Positions 7,682-16,471 of a stretch of 64,000 nucleotides of DNA are shown in pieces. The position numbers and the translations under genes were made by a program. The notes beneath the pieces are model-generated. The model was not told the DNA's origin, ran no database searches, and was given only the letters and a program-made list of their open reading frames with translations. The stretch lies in assembly GCA_031267575.1 (NCBI GenBank), contig JAIRYN010000026.1, positions 1 to 64,000 of the forward strand, read 5' to 3'. This DNA is from Synergistaceae bacterium. GTDB lineage: Bacteria; Synergistota; Synergistia; Synergistales; Aminobacteriaceae. Positions within the stretch are counted from its first letter, which is position 1. Every line of letters begins with the position of its first letter.

Positions 7682-9898
7682 CTACAACATCTCCTTCGTT
7701 TTTTGAAGATCGCTCAGCGTAGTCAGACAGTTGGAACGGACGCTGACAAAATCGTCCACTCCCGCCTCGATATAAGCGGTCTTGAACTCTTCGGCAGGCG
7801 CGCCGGCCAGCAGGACTTTCATCGAAGGACGTCGTTCTTTCAGCCTCCGTGCCAAGGGCGGGACCAACTCAGGGTAGGTCGCGTCCGTGGAACAAATGAC
7901 GGCTACGTCCGCGCCGCTTTCGATGACCGCAGCTGCGCAGGCTTCCACCGTTGGGAAGCCATCGTTTTTCAGCACCTCGAAGTTCGCGACCTCCATAAAA
8001 GACGTCACAAAATCCGCCCGAGCTTTGTGCTGAGGAATCGGGCCCATGTTCGCCAGAAAAATCCGAACGTTACCGCCGGTTCTGGCCTTGAAGTCTTCCG
8101 TGCGTCCGCGCATGATCTCGTATTGTTCCGTCCATCGGTGCGGGGTAATGGGGGAGATAACGCCGTCGGGATCATTGTCGGGATCATTGCCTTCGTCAAG
8201 AAGAGCCCGTACTTCTTCTATCGCGACCCCGGCCTTCGCGGCAGCCGCGACCCGCTCGATCAGTTCTCCGCCCTGAAGGTTTTTTTCACTCTGGGAGACC
8301 AGACCGTCCAGCGCTAGTTTTGCCGCTTCTTTGTCAATTTTGTTGCCTTTACCGCGGCATTTTTCCCGCTCCTCTCGTCGCTGGGAAAGCTGGGAAAGCT
8401 GAGAAAGCATTGATTTCGTCTCCGCCTCCGATATCAGGGAGCGCTCGCCTGTGTTGGGATACATGTTTGTACCCACAGCGCGGTCCGAGCGAGAAGCCAG
8501 TTTTTTGAAACGCTGCGCGAGAGTACCCTCCACCATGGCCTGCACCGTTCCCTCTCGCAAAGCCTGCAACAGCCCGCCCTCTCCCTCTATTTTCTGTATG
8601 AGCTCCCAGCTCTTTCGCGCCAGAGTATCCGTCAGGGTTTCCAGGTACCAAGAGCCTCCCGCGGGGTCCAGGGGCTGAAGCAGAAAAAACTCCTCCTTCA
8701 GCATGTTTTGCAGGTTGCGTGACACCCGCCGCGAGAACTCGTCGCTCGGTCGAATGGCCTCGTCGAAGCACCCGACCGTAAGACCGTCCACGCCGCCCAA
8801 GACGCCGGAGAACGCCTCCGTGGTGTTCCGCAGCAGGTTTACGTAGGGATCGTAGACCGTCTTCGTGAAGAAAGACGTGCGCCCGAAGATCTCGGCTTTC
8901 TTTGAATCCCGATCACCGCCGAAAGCCTCGGCGATTTGTGACCAAATCAGGCGCGCGGCGCGGATCTTGGCGATTTCCATAAAAAAGTTGGAGCCCAGAG
9001 AGAACTCGAAACGCAGATGCCGCGCGAAAACACCAACGTCCAAGTGGCGAACCCGAAGCGCCCGCGTCGTTTCGATGGCCGCGGCCATAACATAACCCAC
9101 TTCTTGTACGGCGCTTGCGCCGCCGTTGTGGTAGACGTCGCCACGCAGGAGCGCCGTCCGCATGTTCGGCATGTGGTTTTCCGTCCAATAAATCGTGTGG
9201 GCCATTTCATCGAAAAGCTCATCCCTATCACAAAAAAGTTTTCCCTTTTCGAGCCATGCCCCTATGGGATCGGCACCGACGCAACCGTGAAGCCGAGAAC
9301 CCCGCTTTTGCGCGAAAGCCGCTAAGTATCCCAACAGTGAGACCGCCGAGGGGCCCGCGTAGACGTGAAGTCCGTATCGCTCCAGGTCCACGCCCTCGAA
9401 TAAAACCTCCAGATCCTCCAGAAGCGACAACGACAGACCGTCGGCGTTTTTCGTGCTTGCACTCGATCCATAGAGCGTTCTTTCGTCCAAGCGCAGCCCC
9501 ACCGTTGTGAGTCCTTTTTCCAGTTCATCGAGTAGCTGCCGGTTTGCCTCGCTAGGCGAAAGGGCGTTGCAAGGCTGCGTCGTTTCCCACGGCCGCGAGA
9601 GGTAACCGGAGGCGGATGACCCTCGCAGGGTCGCGTCCGAACCCGGATACGTTTTGGGGAACGTCAGGTTTTCAGTGTGCTCGGCCGTGTAGAGCGGTTC
9701 GAGCTGGATCCCCTCGTAAGTTTGCGTAAACATGCTTTTTTCGAACGAAGCTCCTTTGAGCGCGGCGACCGCCGCGGCTTTCCATACTTCGTAACTCGCG
9801 GGTGGGAAGCCTCCAAAATCGAAATCCGCTCCGACCTGAGATGGCGCGTCACAAACGCTCGCGCAATCATGTCCAGAATCCCCGTTTTGCTCCTTCAT
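7682..9898 (-). CDS. mutA: methylmalonyl-CoA mutase small subunit
   Basis: This is the structural partner of MutB; in characterised heterodimers it does not bind cofactor. It has 738 aa from the ATG at 9898, which sits 7 nt after AGGAGGG; an upstream in-frame ATG at 9925 lacks such a site. It shows the mutase-family segment LEPLYTAEHTENL and a degenerate B12-like C-terminal domain that lacks DxHxxG (NMGPIPQHKARADF stands in its place), as expected for the small subunit. Two in-frame micro-repeats (NDPDNDPDG and LSQLSQLSQ) come from tandem DNA duplications. First gene behind the cobalamin riboswitch. Confidence 0.93.
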   Translation of the reverse strand: MKEQNGDSGHDCASVCDAPSQVGADFDFGGFPPASYEVWKAAAVAALKGASFEKSMFTQTYEGIQLEPLYTAEHTENLTFPKTYPGSDATLRGSSASGYLSRPWETTQPCNALSPSEANRQLLDELEKGLTTVGLRLDERTLYGSSASTKNADGLSLSLLEDLEVLFEGVDLERYGLHVYAGPSAVSLLGYLAAFAQKRGSRLHGCVGADPIGAWLEKGKLFCDRDELFDEMAHTIYWTENHMPNMRTALLRGDVYHNGGASAVQEVGYVMAAAIETTRALRVRHLDVGVFARHLRFEFSLGSNFFMEIAKIRAARLIWSQIAEAFGGDRDSKKAEIFGRTSFFTKTVYDPYVNLLRNTTEAFSGVLGGVDGLTVGCFDEAIRPSDEFSRRVSRNLQNMLKEEFFLLQPLDPAGGSWYLETLTDTLARKSWELIQKIEGEGGLLQALREGTVQAMVEGTLAQRFKKLASRSDRAVGTNMYPNTGERSLISEAETKSMLSQLSQLSQRREEREKCRGKGNKIDKEAAKLALDGLVSQSEKNLQGGELIERVAAAAKAGVAIEEVRALLDEGNDPDNDPDGVISPITPHRWTEQYEIMRGRTEDFKARTGGNVRIFLANMGPIPQHKARADFVTSFMEVANFEVLKNDGFPTVEACAAAVIESGADVAVICSTDATYPELVPPLARRLKERRPSMKVLLAGAPAEEFKTAYIEAGVDDFVSVRSNCLTTLSDLQKTKEML

Positions 9899-10015
9899 CA
9901 CAACACCCTCCTTTTTATACTTCATACTTCATACTTCTTATACTTCATACTTCGTTCCTGCAAAAACCACAAAAAACCACAAAAAACACAAAATATGGAA
10001 ATAAAAATAAAATTT
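9899..10015. repeat. mutA leader with two short direct-repeat tracts
   Basis: The tract between riboswitch terminator and mutA holds four to five copies of tacttcat (about 9914-9952) and three copies of aaaaaaccac-like units (about 9960-9990). It is AT-rich and encodes nothing recognisable apart from the mutA ribosome-binding site. Confidence 0.6.
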
Positions 10016-10040
10016 GGAGAAACCGGACTATGGTTTCTCC
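9999..10040 (-). terminator. riboswitch-linked intrinsic terminator
   Basis: The perfect 9-bp stem GGAGAAACC / GGTTTCTCC (10016-10024 and 10032-10040, loop 7 nt) is followed on the minus strand by AAATTTTATTTTTATTT. It lies about 70 nt after the cobalamin aptamer and before mutA, the position expected of an expression platform acting by transcription attenuation. Confidence 0.8.
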
Positions 10041-10108
10041 ACTCGATTCATACGCGTCTATAAATCTAAGGAGTCCCACGTGCCCGCGCACATTGAAGAC
10101 GATAACGC

Positions 10109-10263
10109 TTCGAATCGGTCTCCTGGCTTTCGTTCATCCTACTCCCGCGCCTTCCCGCCGCGCCTATTTCTTTTGAAAACAAGCGGCAGTGGCATATCGC
10201 GGTTTCGTCCCGATCACAGTGGCGGGGCCGCTCCGGTTTCACACCGGATTCCCGTAAATTCGA
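10109..10263 (-). promoter_or_regulatory. cobalamin (B12) riboswitch aptamer
   Basis: Read on the minus strand: P1 strand TCGAAT (10263-10258), then CGGGAATCCGGTGTGAAACC, GCGGCCCCGCCACTGTGAT, and the B12 box GCCAGGAGACC (10127-10117), closed by ATTCGA. All the core cobalamin-riboswitch elements are present in order. The downstream gene is mutA, so the switch governs the mutA-mutB-meaB-nrdD-nrdG unit. A terminator follows, which normally means ligand-induced shut-off, yet the first genes use B12 (see findings). Confidence 0.93.
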
Positions 10264-10287
10264 GACAGTTCTTATTCAGTTGAGGTC

Positions 10288-10318
10288 ATTATACTCCATG
10301 AAAAATGCCGGTGAAAAA
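10288..10318 (-). promoter_or_regulatory. promoter for the riboswitch transcript
   Basis: A perfect -10 TATAAT (complement of 10288-10293) lies about 25 nt upstream of the aptamer. A weak -35 (TTTTCA or TTCACC) is found 16-18 nt further upstream. Confidence 0.6.
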
Positions 10319-10399
10319 TCGATAGTATTTGACCAAAGGGGCAATTTTCGCGAAATCGAAGTTCGCGCTCTTATTTTTACTCTTCACCTCCACATCTTC

Positions 10400-10458
10400 G
10401 TGAAAATGAAGACCGTGAAAATGAAGATTGTGAAAATGAAGACTGTGAAAATGAAGAC
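10400..10458. repeat. 15-bp tandem repeat, four copies
   Basis: There are four near-perfect copies of gtgaaaatgaagacc between the divergent mut promoter and gctA. The unit is open in both directions and generates spurious short reading frames. No other gene is seen between about 10320 and 10666. Confidence 0.85.
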
Positions 10459-10596
10459 AACGCATCTGCCACATGTTGTCTTTGTTGAAACGAATTTGTT
10501 GAAACGAAGCTGATATTTCGGCTGGAGCACGCATATCCACCACTATTTCGTCTGATATACTTTTAAGGTCGAATTGTCACTGCTTGGGGTTTGAGG

Positions 10597-10627
10597 CTTA
10601 GTAAACGGGTCAGAACTCCGAAACTGC
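10597..10627. promoter_or_regulatory. short inverted repeat upstream of gctA
   Basis: AAACGGG and CCCGTTT arms are separated by 17 nt, about 40 nt before the gctA start. This could be an operator or a leader hairpin. The arms are short and support is weak. Confidence 0.3.
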
Positions 10628-10666
10628 CCGTTTCCGTTAGCTTTAAATTAAAAAGGAGGTTATGTA

Positions 10667-11620
10667 ATGAACAAGATTCATACTCTCCACGACGCCGTCG
10701 AGAAATTCGTGCATGATGGTGACCATATCGCGTTCGGCGGTTTCACCACGAACCGGAAGCCTTACGCGGCGGTTTATGAAATTCTTCGTCAGCGCCGGAA
10801 GGATTTCATAGCCGAGGGAGGGCCAGCCGGAGGCGACTGGGACATATTGATCGGCGCTGGCCGCGTGAAGGCGTTTATCAATTGTTATACGGCAAACTCT
10901 GGTTTTTCCAACGTTAGCCGCCGATTCAAAAACGCGATAGAACAGGGTACGATCCTGTTCGAGGACTACTCCCAAGATGCTCTGATTCTCATGTTCGCCG
11001 GCGCTGCGTTAGGCCTTTCATATATTCCGGTTCGCGTCATGCTGGGGTCGGATCTGGTCAACAAGTGGGGCATCAGCAAGGAAGAGCGGCAAAAAATCGA
11101 CAAGCTCCCGAACGAAAAATACATCATCCAGGACGATCCCTTCAATCCCGGACAAAAATTGGTCCTCTTGCCGACGCCGAAGTTGGACACGGCCGTCATT
11201 CATGTCCAAAAAGCCTCTCCGGACGGAACCTGTCGTATAGAGGGAGACGAGTTCCACGATGTGGACATCGCGATTGCCTCCAAACACTGTATCGTCACCT
11301 GCGAGGAGCTCATCAGTAACGAAGAGATCAGGCGAGATCCCAATTTGAACAAAATTCCCGGATTTGTGGTAGACGCCGTCGTCCACGCTCCTCACGGCGC
11401 ACATCCATCCCAGTGCTACAACTATTATGACTACGACGCCCAGATGCTGCGGGACTACGACGCGGCCAGCAAGACGGCCGAAGACTTCGAAAAGTTTATC
11501 ACGACGTGGGGCTACGAACCCAAGACCCATGAAGAGTACCTCAACAAACTTGGAGCGGGACGGTTGATCAAAACGCGAGTCGTGCCGGGCCTGGGATACG
11601 CGCCCAAGGCAAAAAAGTAG
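10667..11620 (+). CDS. gctA: glutaconate CoA-transferase subunit A
   Basis: GctAB moves CoA from acetyl-CoA (or glutaconyl-CoA) to (R)-2-hydroxyglutarate, the activation step of the hydroxyglutarate pathway. At 317 aa it is close to the about 320 aa of the Acidaminococcus enzyme. It has the CoA-transferase family I pattern (DGDHIAFGGFTTNRKPYAAV near the N-terminus) with later ALGLSYIPVRVMLGSDL. A strong site (aaaaaggaggttatgta) precedes the ATG. First of six genes in the same order as the A. fermentans cluster (gctA-gctB-gcdA-hgdC-hgdA-hgdB). Confidence 0.93.
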   Translation: MNKIHTLHDAVEKFVHDGDHIAFGGFTTNRKPYAAVYEILRQRRKDFIAEGGPAGGDWDILIGAGRVKAFINCYTANSGFSNVSRRFKNAIEQGTILFEDYSQDALILMFAGAALGLSYIPVRVMLGSDLVNKWGISKEERQKIDKLPNEKYIIQDDPFNPGQKLVLLPTPKLDTAVIHVQKASPDGTCRIEGDEFHDVDIAIASKHCIVTCEELISNEEIRRDPNLNKIPGFVVDAVVHAPHGAHPSQCYNYYDYDAQMLRDYDAASKTAEDFEKFITTWGYEPKTHEEYLNKLGAGRLIKTRVVPGLGYAPKAKK

Positions 11621-11635
11621 GGGAGGGGAAGTATC

Positions 11636-12427
11636 ATGGCGGACTATACCAACTACACCAACCGTGAAATGCAGGCCGTCTCCATCGCGAGATCAGTTCA
11701 AAATGGGCAAATCGCCATCGTGGGAACGGGGTTGCCTCTTATCGGCGCGACGCTCGCCAAAAAATGCTTTGCTCCAGACTGCACCTTGATCGTGGAAAGC
11801 GGTTTAATGGACTGCGACCCCATCGAAGTTCCCACGAGTGTCGGAGATTGCCGCTTTATGGCGCACTGTGCGGTGCAGTGGCCCAACGCGCGATACGTAG
11901 GTTTTCAGGCCAACGAGTGGCAGCACGGCGGCAACCGGATGATCGCCTTCATCGGAGGCGCGCAGATCGATCCTTACGGTAACGTGAACTCCACCAGCAT
12001 CGGCGACTACCACCACCCAAAATCACGCTTCACCGGAAGTGGTGGGGCAAACGGGATTTGTACCTTCGTCAACACGGTCATCATGATGCAGCACGAAGCG
12101 CGCCGTTTCATCGAGAAAGTTGATTACGTCACCAGCCCTGGCTGGATTGATGGACCCGGCGGGCGGGAAAAAGCCGGCCTTCCCGGCGACCGAGGCCCGA
12201 TGATGGTGGTGACCGACCGAGGCATTCTGAAATTCGATGAAAAAACGAAACACATGTACCTTGCGGGATATTACGAAACCTCCTCGGTCCAAGAGATTGT
12301 CGAGAACACCGGTTTTGAAATCGACGTCTCCCACGCCGAAAAGATCGCGCCTCCGGAGCCGGAGATTATCCGTATGATTCGAGAAGAAATCGACCCAGCT
12401 CAAGTGTTCATAAAAGTACCGGCCTGA
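11636..12427 (+). CDS. gctB: glutaconate CoA-transferase subunit B
   Basis: This is the catalytic subunit of the same transferase, with 263 aa. The glutamate in LIVESG is residue 54, matching the catalytic Glu54 known from the A. fermentans beta subunit, which forms the acyl-CoA thioester intermediate. Gly-rich signatures (GNVNSTSIGDY, GSGGANGICTF) are typical of this family. The start follows gggaggggaagtatc, 15 nt after gctA, indicating one operon. Confidence 0.94.
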   Translation: MADYTNYTNREMQAVSIARSVQNGQIAIVGTGLPLIGATLAKKCFAPDCTLIVESGLMDCDPIEVPTSVGDCRFMAHCAVQWPNARYVGFQANEWQHGGNRMIAFIGGAQIDPYGNVNSTSIGDYHHPKSRFTGSGGANGICTFVNTVIMMQHEARRFIEKVDYVTSPGWIDGPGGREKAGLPGDRGPMMVVTDRGILKFDEKTKHMYLAGYYETSSVQEIVENTGFEIDVSHAEKIAPPEPEIIRMIREEIDPAQVFIKVPA

Positions 12428-12563
12428 AAAGTACCAGTCTAATAAGAAGGCATGTCGAAATATCAGGGGAGATCTTAGAAAACCAGCGGGAGAAGACGGT
12501 CCGACCGCGGTCTTCCCTGAGTCGAGTATCGAGGAGTCGAGTATCGAGAAAGGTGGCTGAACA
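12428..12563 (+). repeat. gctB-gcdA spacer with tandem duplications
   Basis: The 136-nt spacer contains duplicated gaaaagtacc-type units overlapping the end of gctB (about 12423-12446) and two copies of gagtcgagtatcga (12519-12549). It ends in the gcdA ribosome-binding site (aaaggtgg). Confidence 0.7.
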
Positions 12564-14321
12564 ATGTCAGAGTACTCCATGCCGACCTATTTCCAAAATA
12601 TGCCGACGGTTGGCAGACCTTTGGCTTCGGTAAACGCGGAGAACGAGACCGCTTCAAGAGAAGTGGAACGAGAAATTCGTGATATAGCGGCTAAAATGCA
12701 GGCTGAAGGACGCTCCGACGAATCCTTGAACGAATCTGGGCAGATGACGGCCATGCAGAGAATCCGGATTCTGGTTGAAGAAGGAACCTGGTGTCCGTTG
12801 AACAGTCTATTCAATCCAGACGACAATCCAGAGGGTTCCACCTCCATCCTCAAGGGGCTGGGACGGATCAGCGGCAGGTGGGCGGTGGTCGTCGCCTCGG
12901 ACAACAAGAAATTGGCGGGCGCGTGGGTTCCAGGGCAGGCCGAAAATCTGATTCGCGCTTCCGACACGGCGAAGATGCTGCGTATTCCTTTGGTTTACGT
13001 CCTCAATTGCAGTGGCGTCAAGTTGAGCGAGCAAGAAAAAGTCTATCCCAACCGGAGAGGCGGCGGCACCCCCTTTTACCGTAACGCGGAGCTAGAGCAG
13101 CTCGGTATTCCTGTCATTGTCGGTATTTACGGCACCAACCCCGCAGGCGGAGGCTACCATAGCATCAGCCCAACTATTTTGTTGGCGCACAGCCAAGCGA
13201 ATATGGCGGTGGGAGGCGCCGGCATTCTCGGCGGAATGAATCCCAAGGGTTACGTAGACTTGGAAGGCGCTCAGCAATTGATCGAGCTCGAGGAAAATTA
13301 CAAGGCGGACCCTCCGGGGACGGTGGCCATTCACTTCAACGAGACAGGGTTTTTCCGTGAGGTCTACACAAAAGAACTGGATGTGTTGGAGGCGATCAAA
13401 AAATACATGCGCCAAATCCCCGCTTACGACCCGGAGTTTTTCCGCGTGGATCAACCCAAGGGACCTCTTTACGACCCCAATGACCTTTACAGCATCGTGC
13501 CACTCAATCCCAAGAGAGGTTATAACATTTACGAGGTTTTGGGGCGCATTTTCGACGGCAGTGAAATCTTGGAATACAAGCGGGGATATGGCCCGGAAAT
13601 GGTGACGGGGCTGGTGAAAATGGACGGGCTTCTGCTTGGAGTCGTCGCTAACGCGCAAGGCCTCCTCGTCAATTATCCCGAGTACAGGCAGAGCGCCACT
13701 GGCATCGGCGGCAAACTGTACCGCCAAGGCTTGGTCAAGATGAACGAGTTCGTCACTCTTTGCGGAAGAGACCGCATACCGATCGTGTGGATTCAGGACA
13801 CCACGGGCATCGACGTCGGTGACGAAGCCGAGCGCGCGGAGTTGCTGGGACTGGGGCAGTCTTTGATCTACTCCATCGAGACGTCTGGAGTACCGCAGAT
13901 CGAGATCACGCTGCGAAAGGGGACGGCAGCCGCCCACTACATTTTGGGAGGACCTCAAGGCAATAACAGCAACGCTTTCTCCTTGGGAACGGCTGCGACC
14001 GAGATCAACGTCATGAACGGCGAGACCGCGGCCGCGGCGATGTATTCGCGGCGGCTGGCGAAAGATCGAAAAGCGGGCAAAGACCTTCAGCCGATCATCG
14101 ACAAGATGAACCAGCTGATTGGGGAATACACGGAAAAAGCGCGGCCGGCCTTCTGCGCGAAGATGGGGTTTGTTGACGAGGTGGTCGAGTTTCCGAGCTT
14201 GCGTTCCTATATCAAGGCGTTTGCCTGTGCCGTGTATCAAAATCCGAAATCGATATGCCCGTTCCATCAAATGTTGCTGCCGCGCTCGCTCCGGGAGTAT
14301 GACACTTGGAAAAAACCGTGA
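12564..14321 (+). CDS. gcdA: glutaconyl-CoA decarboxylase alpha subunit (carboxyltransferase)
   Basis: It transfers the carboxyl of glutaconyl-CoA to biotin, giving crotonyl-CoA. In the full membrane complex the beta subunit then decarboxylates biotin and pumps Na+. It has 585 aa, as in Acidaminococcus (587). Two crotonase-type halves are visible: GRISGRWAVVVASDNKKLAG and GTNPAGGGYHSISPT in the N half, IPIVWIQDTTGIDVGDEAE and AAHYILGGPQGNN in the C half. The beta, gamma and delta subunits (gcdB/C/D) are not in this window, so this subunit must rely on genes elsewhere, perhaps shared with a methylmalonyl-CoA decarboxylase. Confidence 0.94.
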   Translation: MSEYSMPTYFQNMPTVGRPLASVNAENETASREVEREIRDIAAKMQAEGRSDESLNESGQMTAMQRIRILVEEGTWCPLNSLFNPDDNPEGSTSILKGLGRISGRWAVVVASDNKKLAGAWVPGQAENLIRASDTAKMLRIPLVYVLNCSGVKLSEQEKVYPNRRGGGTPFYRNAELEQLGIPVIVGIYGTNPAGGGYHSISPTILLAHSQANMAVGGAGILGGMNPKGYVDLEGAQQLIELEENYKADPPGTVAIHFNETGFFREVYTKELDVLEAIKKYMRQIPAYDPEFFRVDQPKGPLYDPNDLYSIVPLNPKRGYNIYEVLGRIFDGSEILEYKRGYGPEMVTGLVKMDGLLLGVVANAQGLLVNYPEYRQSATGIGGKLYRQGLVKMNEFVTLCGRDRIPIVWIQDTTGIDVGDEAERAELLGLGQSLIYSIETSGVPQIEITLRKGTAAAHYILGGPQGNNSNAFSLGTAATEINVMNGETAAAAMYSRRLAKDRKAGKDLQPIIDKMNQLIGEYTEKARPAFCAKMGFVDEVVEFPSLRSYIKAFACAVYQNPKSICPFHQMLLPRSLREYDTWKKP

Positions 14322-14352
14322 AAAAACCGTGAAAAATCAGGATACGTTTGCT

Positions 14353-15174
14353 ATGGACGCGCGCTGCACGATGGGCATCGACATCGGCTCCACGACCTCG
14401 AAGTGCGTCATTCTGAAAGAGACCGCGAATGACGGCAGGGAGATTGTGAGCAGGGAGATCGTGAGCAAGGCGCTCATTCCCTTCGGGGCGGGGACCAGTG
14501 GCCCCGCGCGCGTCGTCGAACAAGCGCTGGCCGATTGCGGATACCAGAAAGAGAATGTGGCCTATACCCTCGCCACGGGCTACGGCCGCAATTCCGTCGA
14601 GGCGGCAAATTTCGAAATGAGCGAACTGTCCTGTCACGCGTGCGGCGCGTACTTTTTATTTCCCGGTGTTCGCACGGTTATCGACATCGGAGGTCAGGAT
14701 GTCAAGATTTTGCGTATCGGAAAAGAAGGTGTCCTCGATACTTTTGTGATGAACGAGAAGTGTGCCGCGGGCACAGGGCGTTTTCTTGAGGTCATGGCGC
14801 GGGTTCTGGAGGTAAAGTTGGAGGATCTGGCGCAATTCTCCGCCCAGAGCACCGAGCGGGTGGACATCAGCAGCACCTGCACGGTGTTCGCGGAATCGGA
14901 GGTCATATCGCAGCTCGCGCGGAACAAAAACAAGTGTGACATCATCAACGGTATTCACCGTTCGGTCGCCGGGCGGGTGGCTGGTCTCGCGAGGCGGGTG
15001 GGGATCGTGAAAGATGTGGTCATGACGGGCGGCGTCGCGCAAAATTCCGGGGTGCTGCTGGCCTTGGAAAATGAGCTGCGGACCGATATCAAAACATCGC
15101 CCTTGTCTCAATACGTCGGCGCATTGGGAGCGGCGTTATTGGCGTTCAGAAAATTGGGGAATCTGAAAGCGTGA
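14353..15174 (+). CDS. hgdC: (R)-2-hydroxyglutaryl-CoA dehydratase activator (archerase)
   Basis: This ATP-driven [4Fe-4S] reductase fires one electron into the dehydratase HgdAB. It has 273 aa from the ATG at 14353 (AGGA 9 nt upstream); an in-frame GTG at 14329 has no site. It has an ASKHA fold: phosphate 1 loop MGIDIGSTTSKC, then IDIGGQDVKIL. The homodimer-bridging cluster cysteines are those in NEKCAAGTG and STCTVFAESE, and TGGVAQNSGV is the adenosine motif. The repeat REIVSREIVS near residue 30 comes from an in-frame 15-bp tandem duplication. Family members are usually about 260 aa. Confidence 0.94.
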   Translation: MDARCTMGIDIGSTTSKCVILKETANDGREIVSREIVSKALIPFGAGTSGPARVVEQALADCGYQKENVAYTLATGYGRNSVEAANFEMSELSCHACGAYFLFPGVRTVIDIGGQDVKILRIGKEGVLDTFVMNEKCAAGTGRFLEVMARVLEVKLEDLAQFSAQSTERVDISSTCTVFAESEVISQLARNKNKCDIINGIHRSVAGRVAGLARRVGIVKDVVMTGGVAQNSGVLLALENELRTDIKTSPLSQYVGALGAALLAFRKLGNLKA

Positions 15175-15214
15175 CGTAACCGTGTGCGTGGTGTTGGCCT
15201 AGGAGGGGAACGAG

Positions 15215-16471
15215 ATGAGCGAAAACCAAGAAATAAAAGAGCCAGAAAAAAAAGAGGCAAAGGTTTTTCTGAGGGAGATCGTGGACCGGGTTTACCAGAG
15301 CGCGTGGGACGCCAAGAAACGAGGGGAGCCCGTGGGCTGGTCTTCTTCCAAATTTCCGGCGGAGATTGCGGAGGCGCTGGGCCTGGCCGTTTGTTATCCC
15401 GAAAATCAAGCGGCCGCTATTTCAGCAAAACATGGTGGACAGAGGATGTGTGAACACGCCGAGTCGTTGGGGTACGCGAATGACATCTGCGGTTACGCCC
15501 GGATCAGTCTCGCCTACGCCTCCGGGGCCGAGTGCGAGGAAAGAACGATGCCTCAGCCGGATTTCCTGTTGTGTTGCAACAACATCTGCAATTGTATGAC
15601 CAAGTGGTATGAAAATATCGCGCGTATGCGCGACATTCCCTTAATCATGATCGACGTTCCTTACAATAACACGACCGAGGTGAGCGAGGAAACGGTCGCC
15701 TATCTCAAGGGACAGTTCCAGGACGCCATTCGGCAGTTGGAGAAGATCAGCGGCCGTCAATGGGACGAAAAACGCTTCGAGGCGGTTTGCCAGAACTCGA
15801 ATCGGACGGCGAAGGCGTGGCTGAAAGCCTGCTCTTACTGTCAGTACACGCCGTCTCCTTTGAGCGGATTCGACCTATTCAACCACATGGCCGACGTCGT
15901 CACGGCGCGCAGCAAACCGGAGACCGCCGCCGCCTTCGAATTATTGGCCGAAGAATATGAGCAGGCCGTGAAAGATGGCACCTCCACGTTGCCCTACGAG
16001 GAGAAGTACCGCATCATGTTCGAGGGGATTCCCTGCTGGCCGGAGCTGCGCGCGCTGTTCAGGCCGCTCAAGGCGAAGGGAATCAACACCACCGCCGTCG
16101 TCTATGCTCCCGCCTTTGGTTTCGTGTACAACAACCTGGACGAGATGATGCGAGCGTACTGCAAGGCACCTAACTCGGTCTGCATTGAGACCGGCGTCGA
16201 TTGGCGCGAGGGGATCTGCCGCGAGAACAAAGTGGACGGAGTTTTGGTTCACTACAACCGGAGCTGCAAACCGTGGAGCGGTTATATGCCGGAAATGGAG
16301 CGGCGCTTCCGCAAGGACCTGGGCGTGCCGGTGGTTGGCTTCGACGGCGACCAGGCGGACCCCCGCAACTTCTCCGAAGCGCAGTACGCGACACGTGTGG
16401 AGGGTCTTTTTGAATTGATGGAAGTGAATAAGATGGCGGAAGTGAATAAAGCGCAACCGGGGGGGAAATGA
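15215..16471 (+). CDS. hgdA: (R)-2-hydroxyglutaryl-CoA dehydratase alpha subunit
   Basis: This component of the dehydratase removes water from (R)-2-hydroxyglutaryl-CoA by a ketyl-radical route, using a [4Fe-4S] cluster activated by HgdC. It has 418 aa, shorter than A. fermentans HgdA (about 477). Family signatures are LLCCNNICNCMTKWYENIAR and DIPLIMIDVPYNN. It starts behind aggaggggaacgag. Its 3' end carries a tandem duplication giving MEVNKMAEVNK, and its stop overlaps hgdB. Confidence 0.93.
   Translation: MSENQEIKEPEKKEAKVFLREIVDRVYQSAWDAKKRGEPVGWSSSKFPAEIAEALGLAVCYPENQAAAISAKHGGQRMCEHAESLGYANDICGYARISLAYASGAECEERTMPQPDFLLCCNNICNCMTKWYENIARMRDIPLIMIDVPYNNTTEVSEETVAYLKGQFQDAIRQLEKISGRQWDEKRFEAVCQNSNRTAKAWLKACSYCQYTPSPLSGFDLFNHMADVVTARSKPETAAAFELLAEEYEQAVKDGTSTLPYEEKYRIMFEGIPCWPELRALFRPLKAKGINTTAVVYAPAFGFVYNNLDEMMRAYCKAPNSVCIETGVDWREGICRENKVDGVLVHYNRSCKPWSGYMPEMERRFRKDLGVPVVGFDGDQADPRNFSEAQYATRVEGLFELMEVNKMAEVNKAQPGGK

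Noticed and set aside
10280-10543. Frames on both strands across the 15-bp repeats upstream of gctA
   Set aside because: Products are KMKTV- or HFHNL-type repeats generated by the repeat; the region overlaps the riboswitch promoter.
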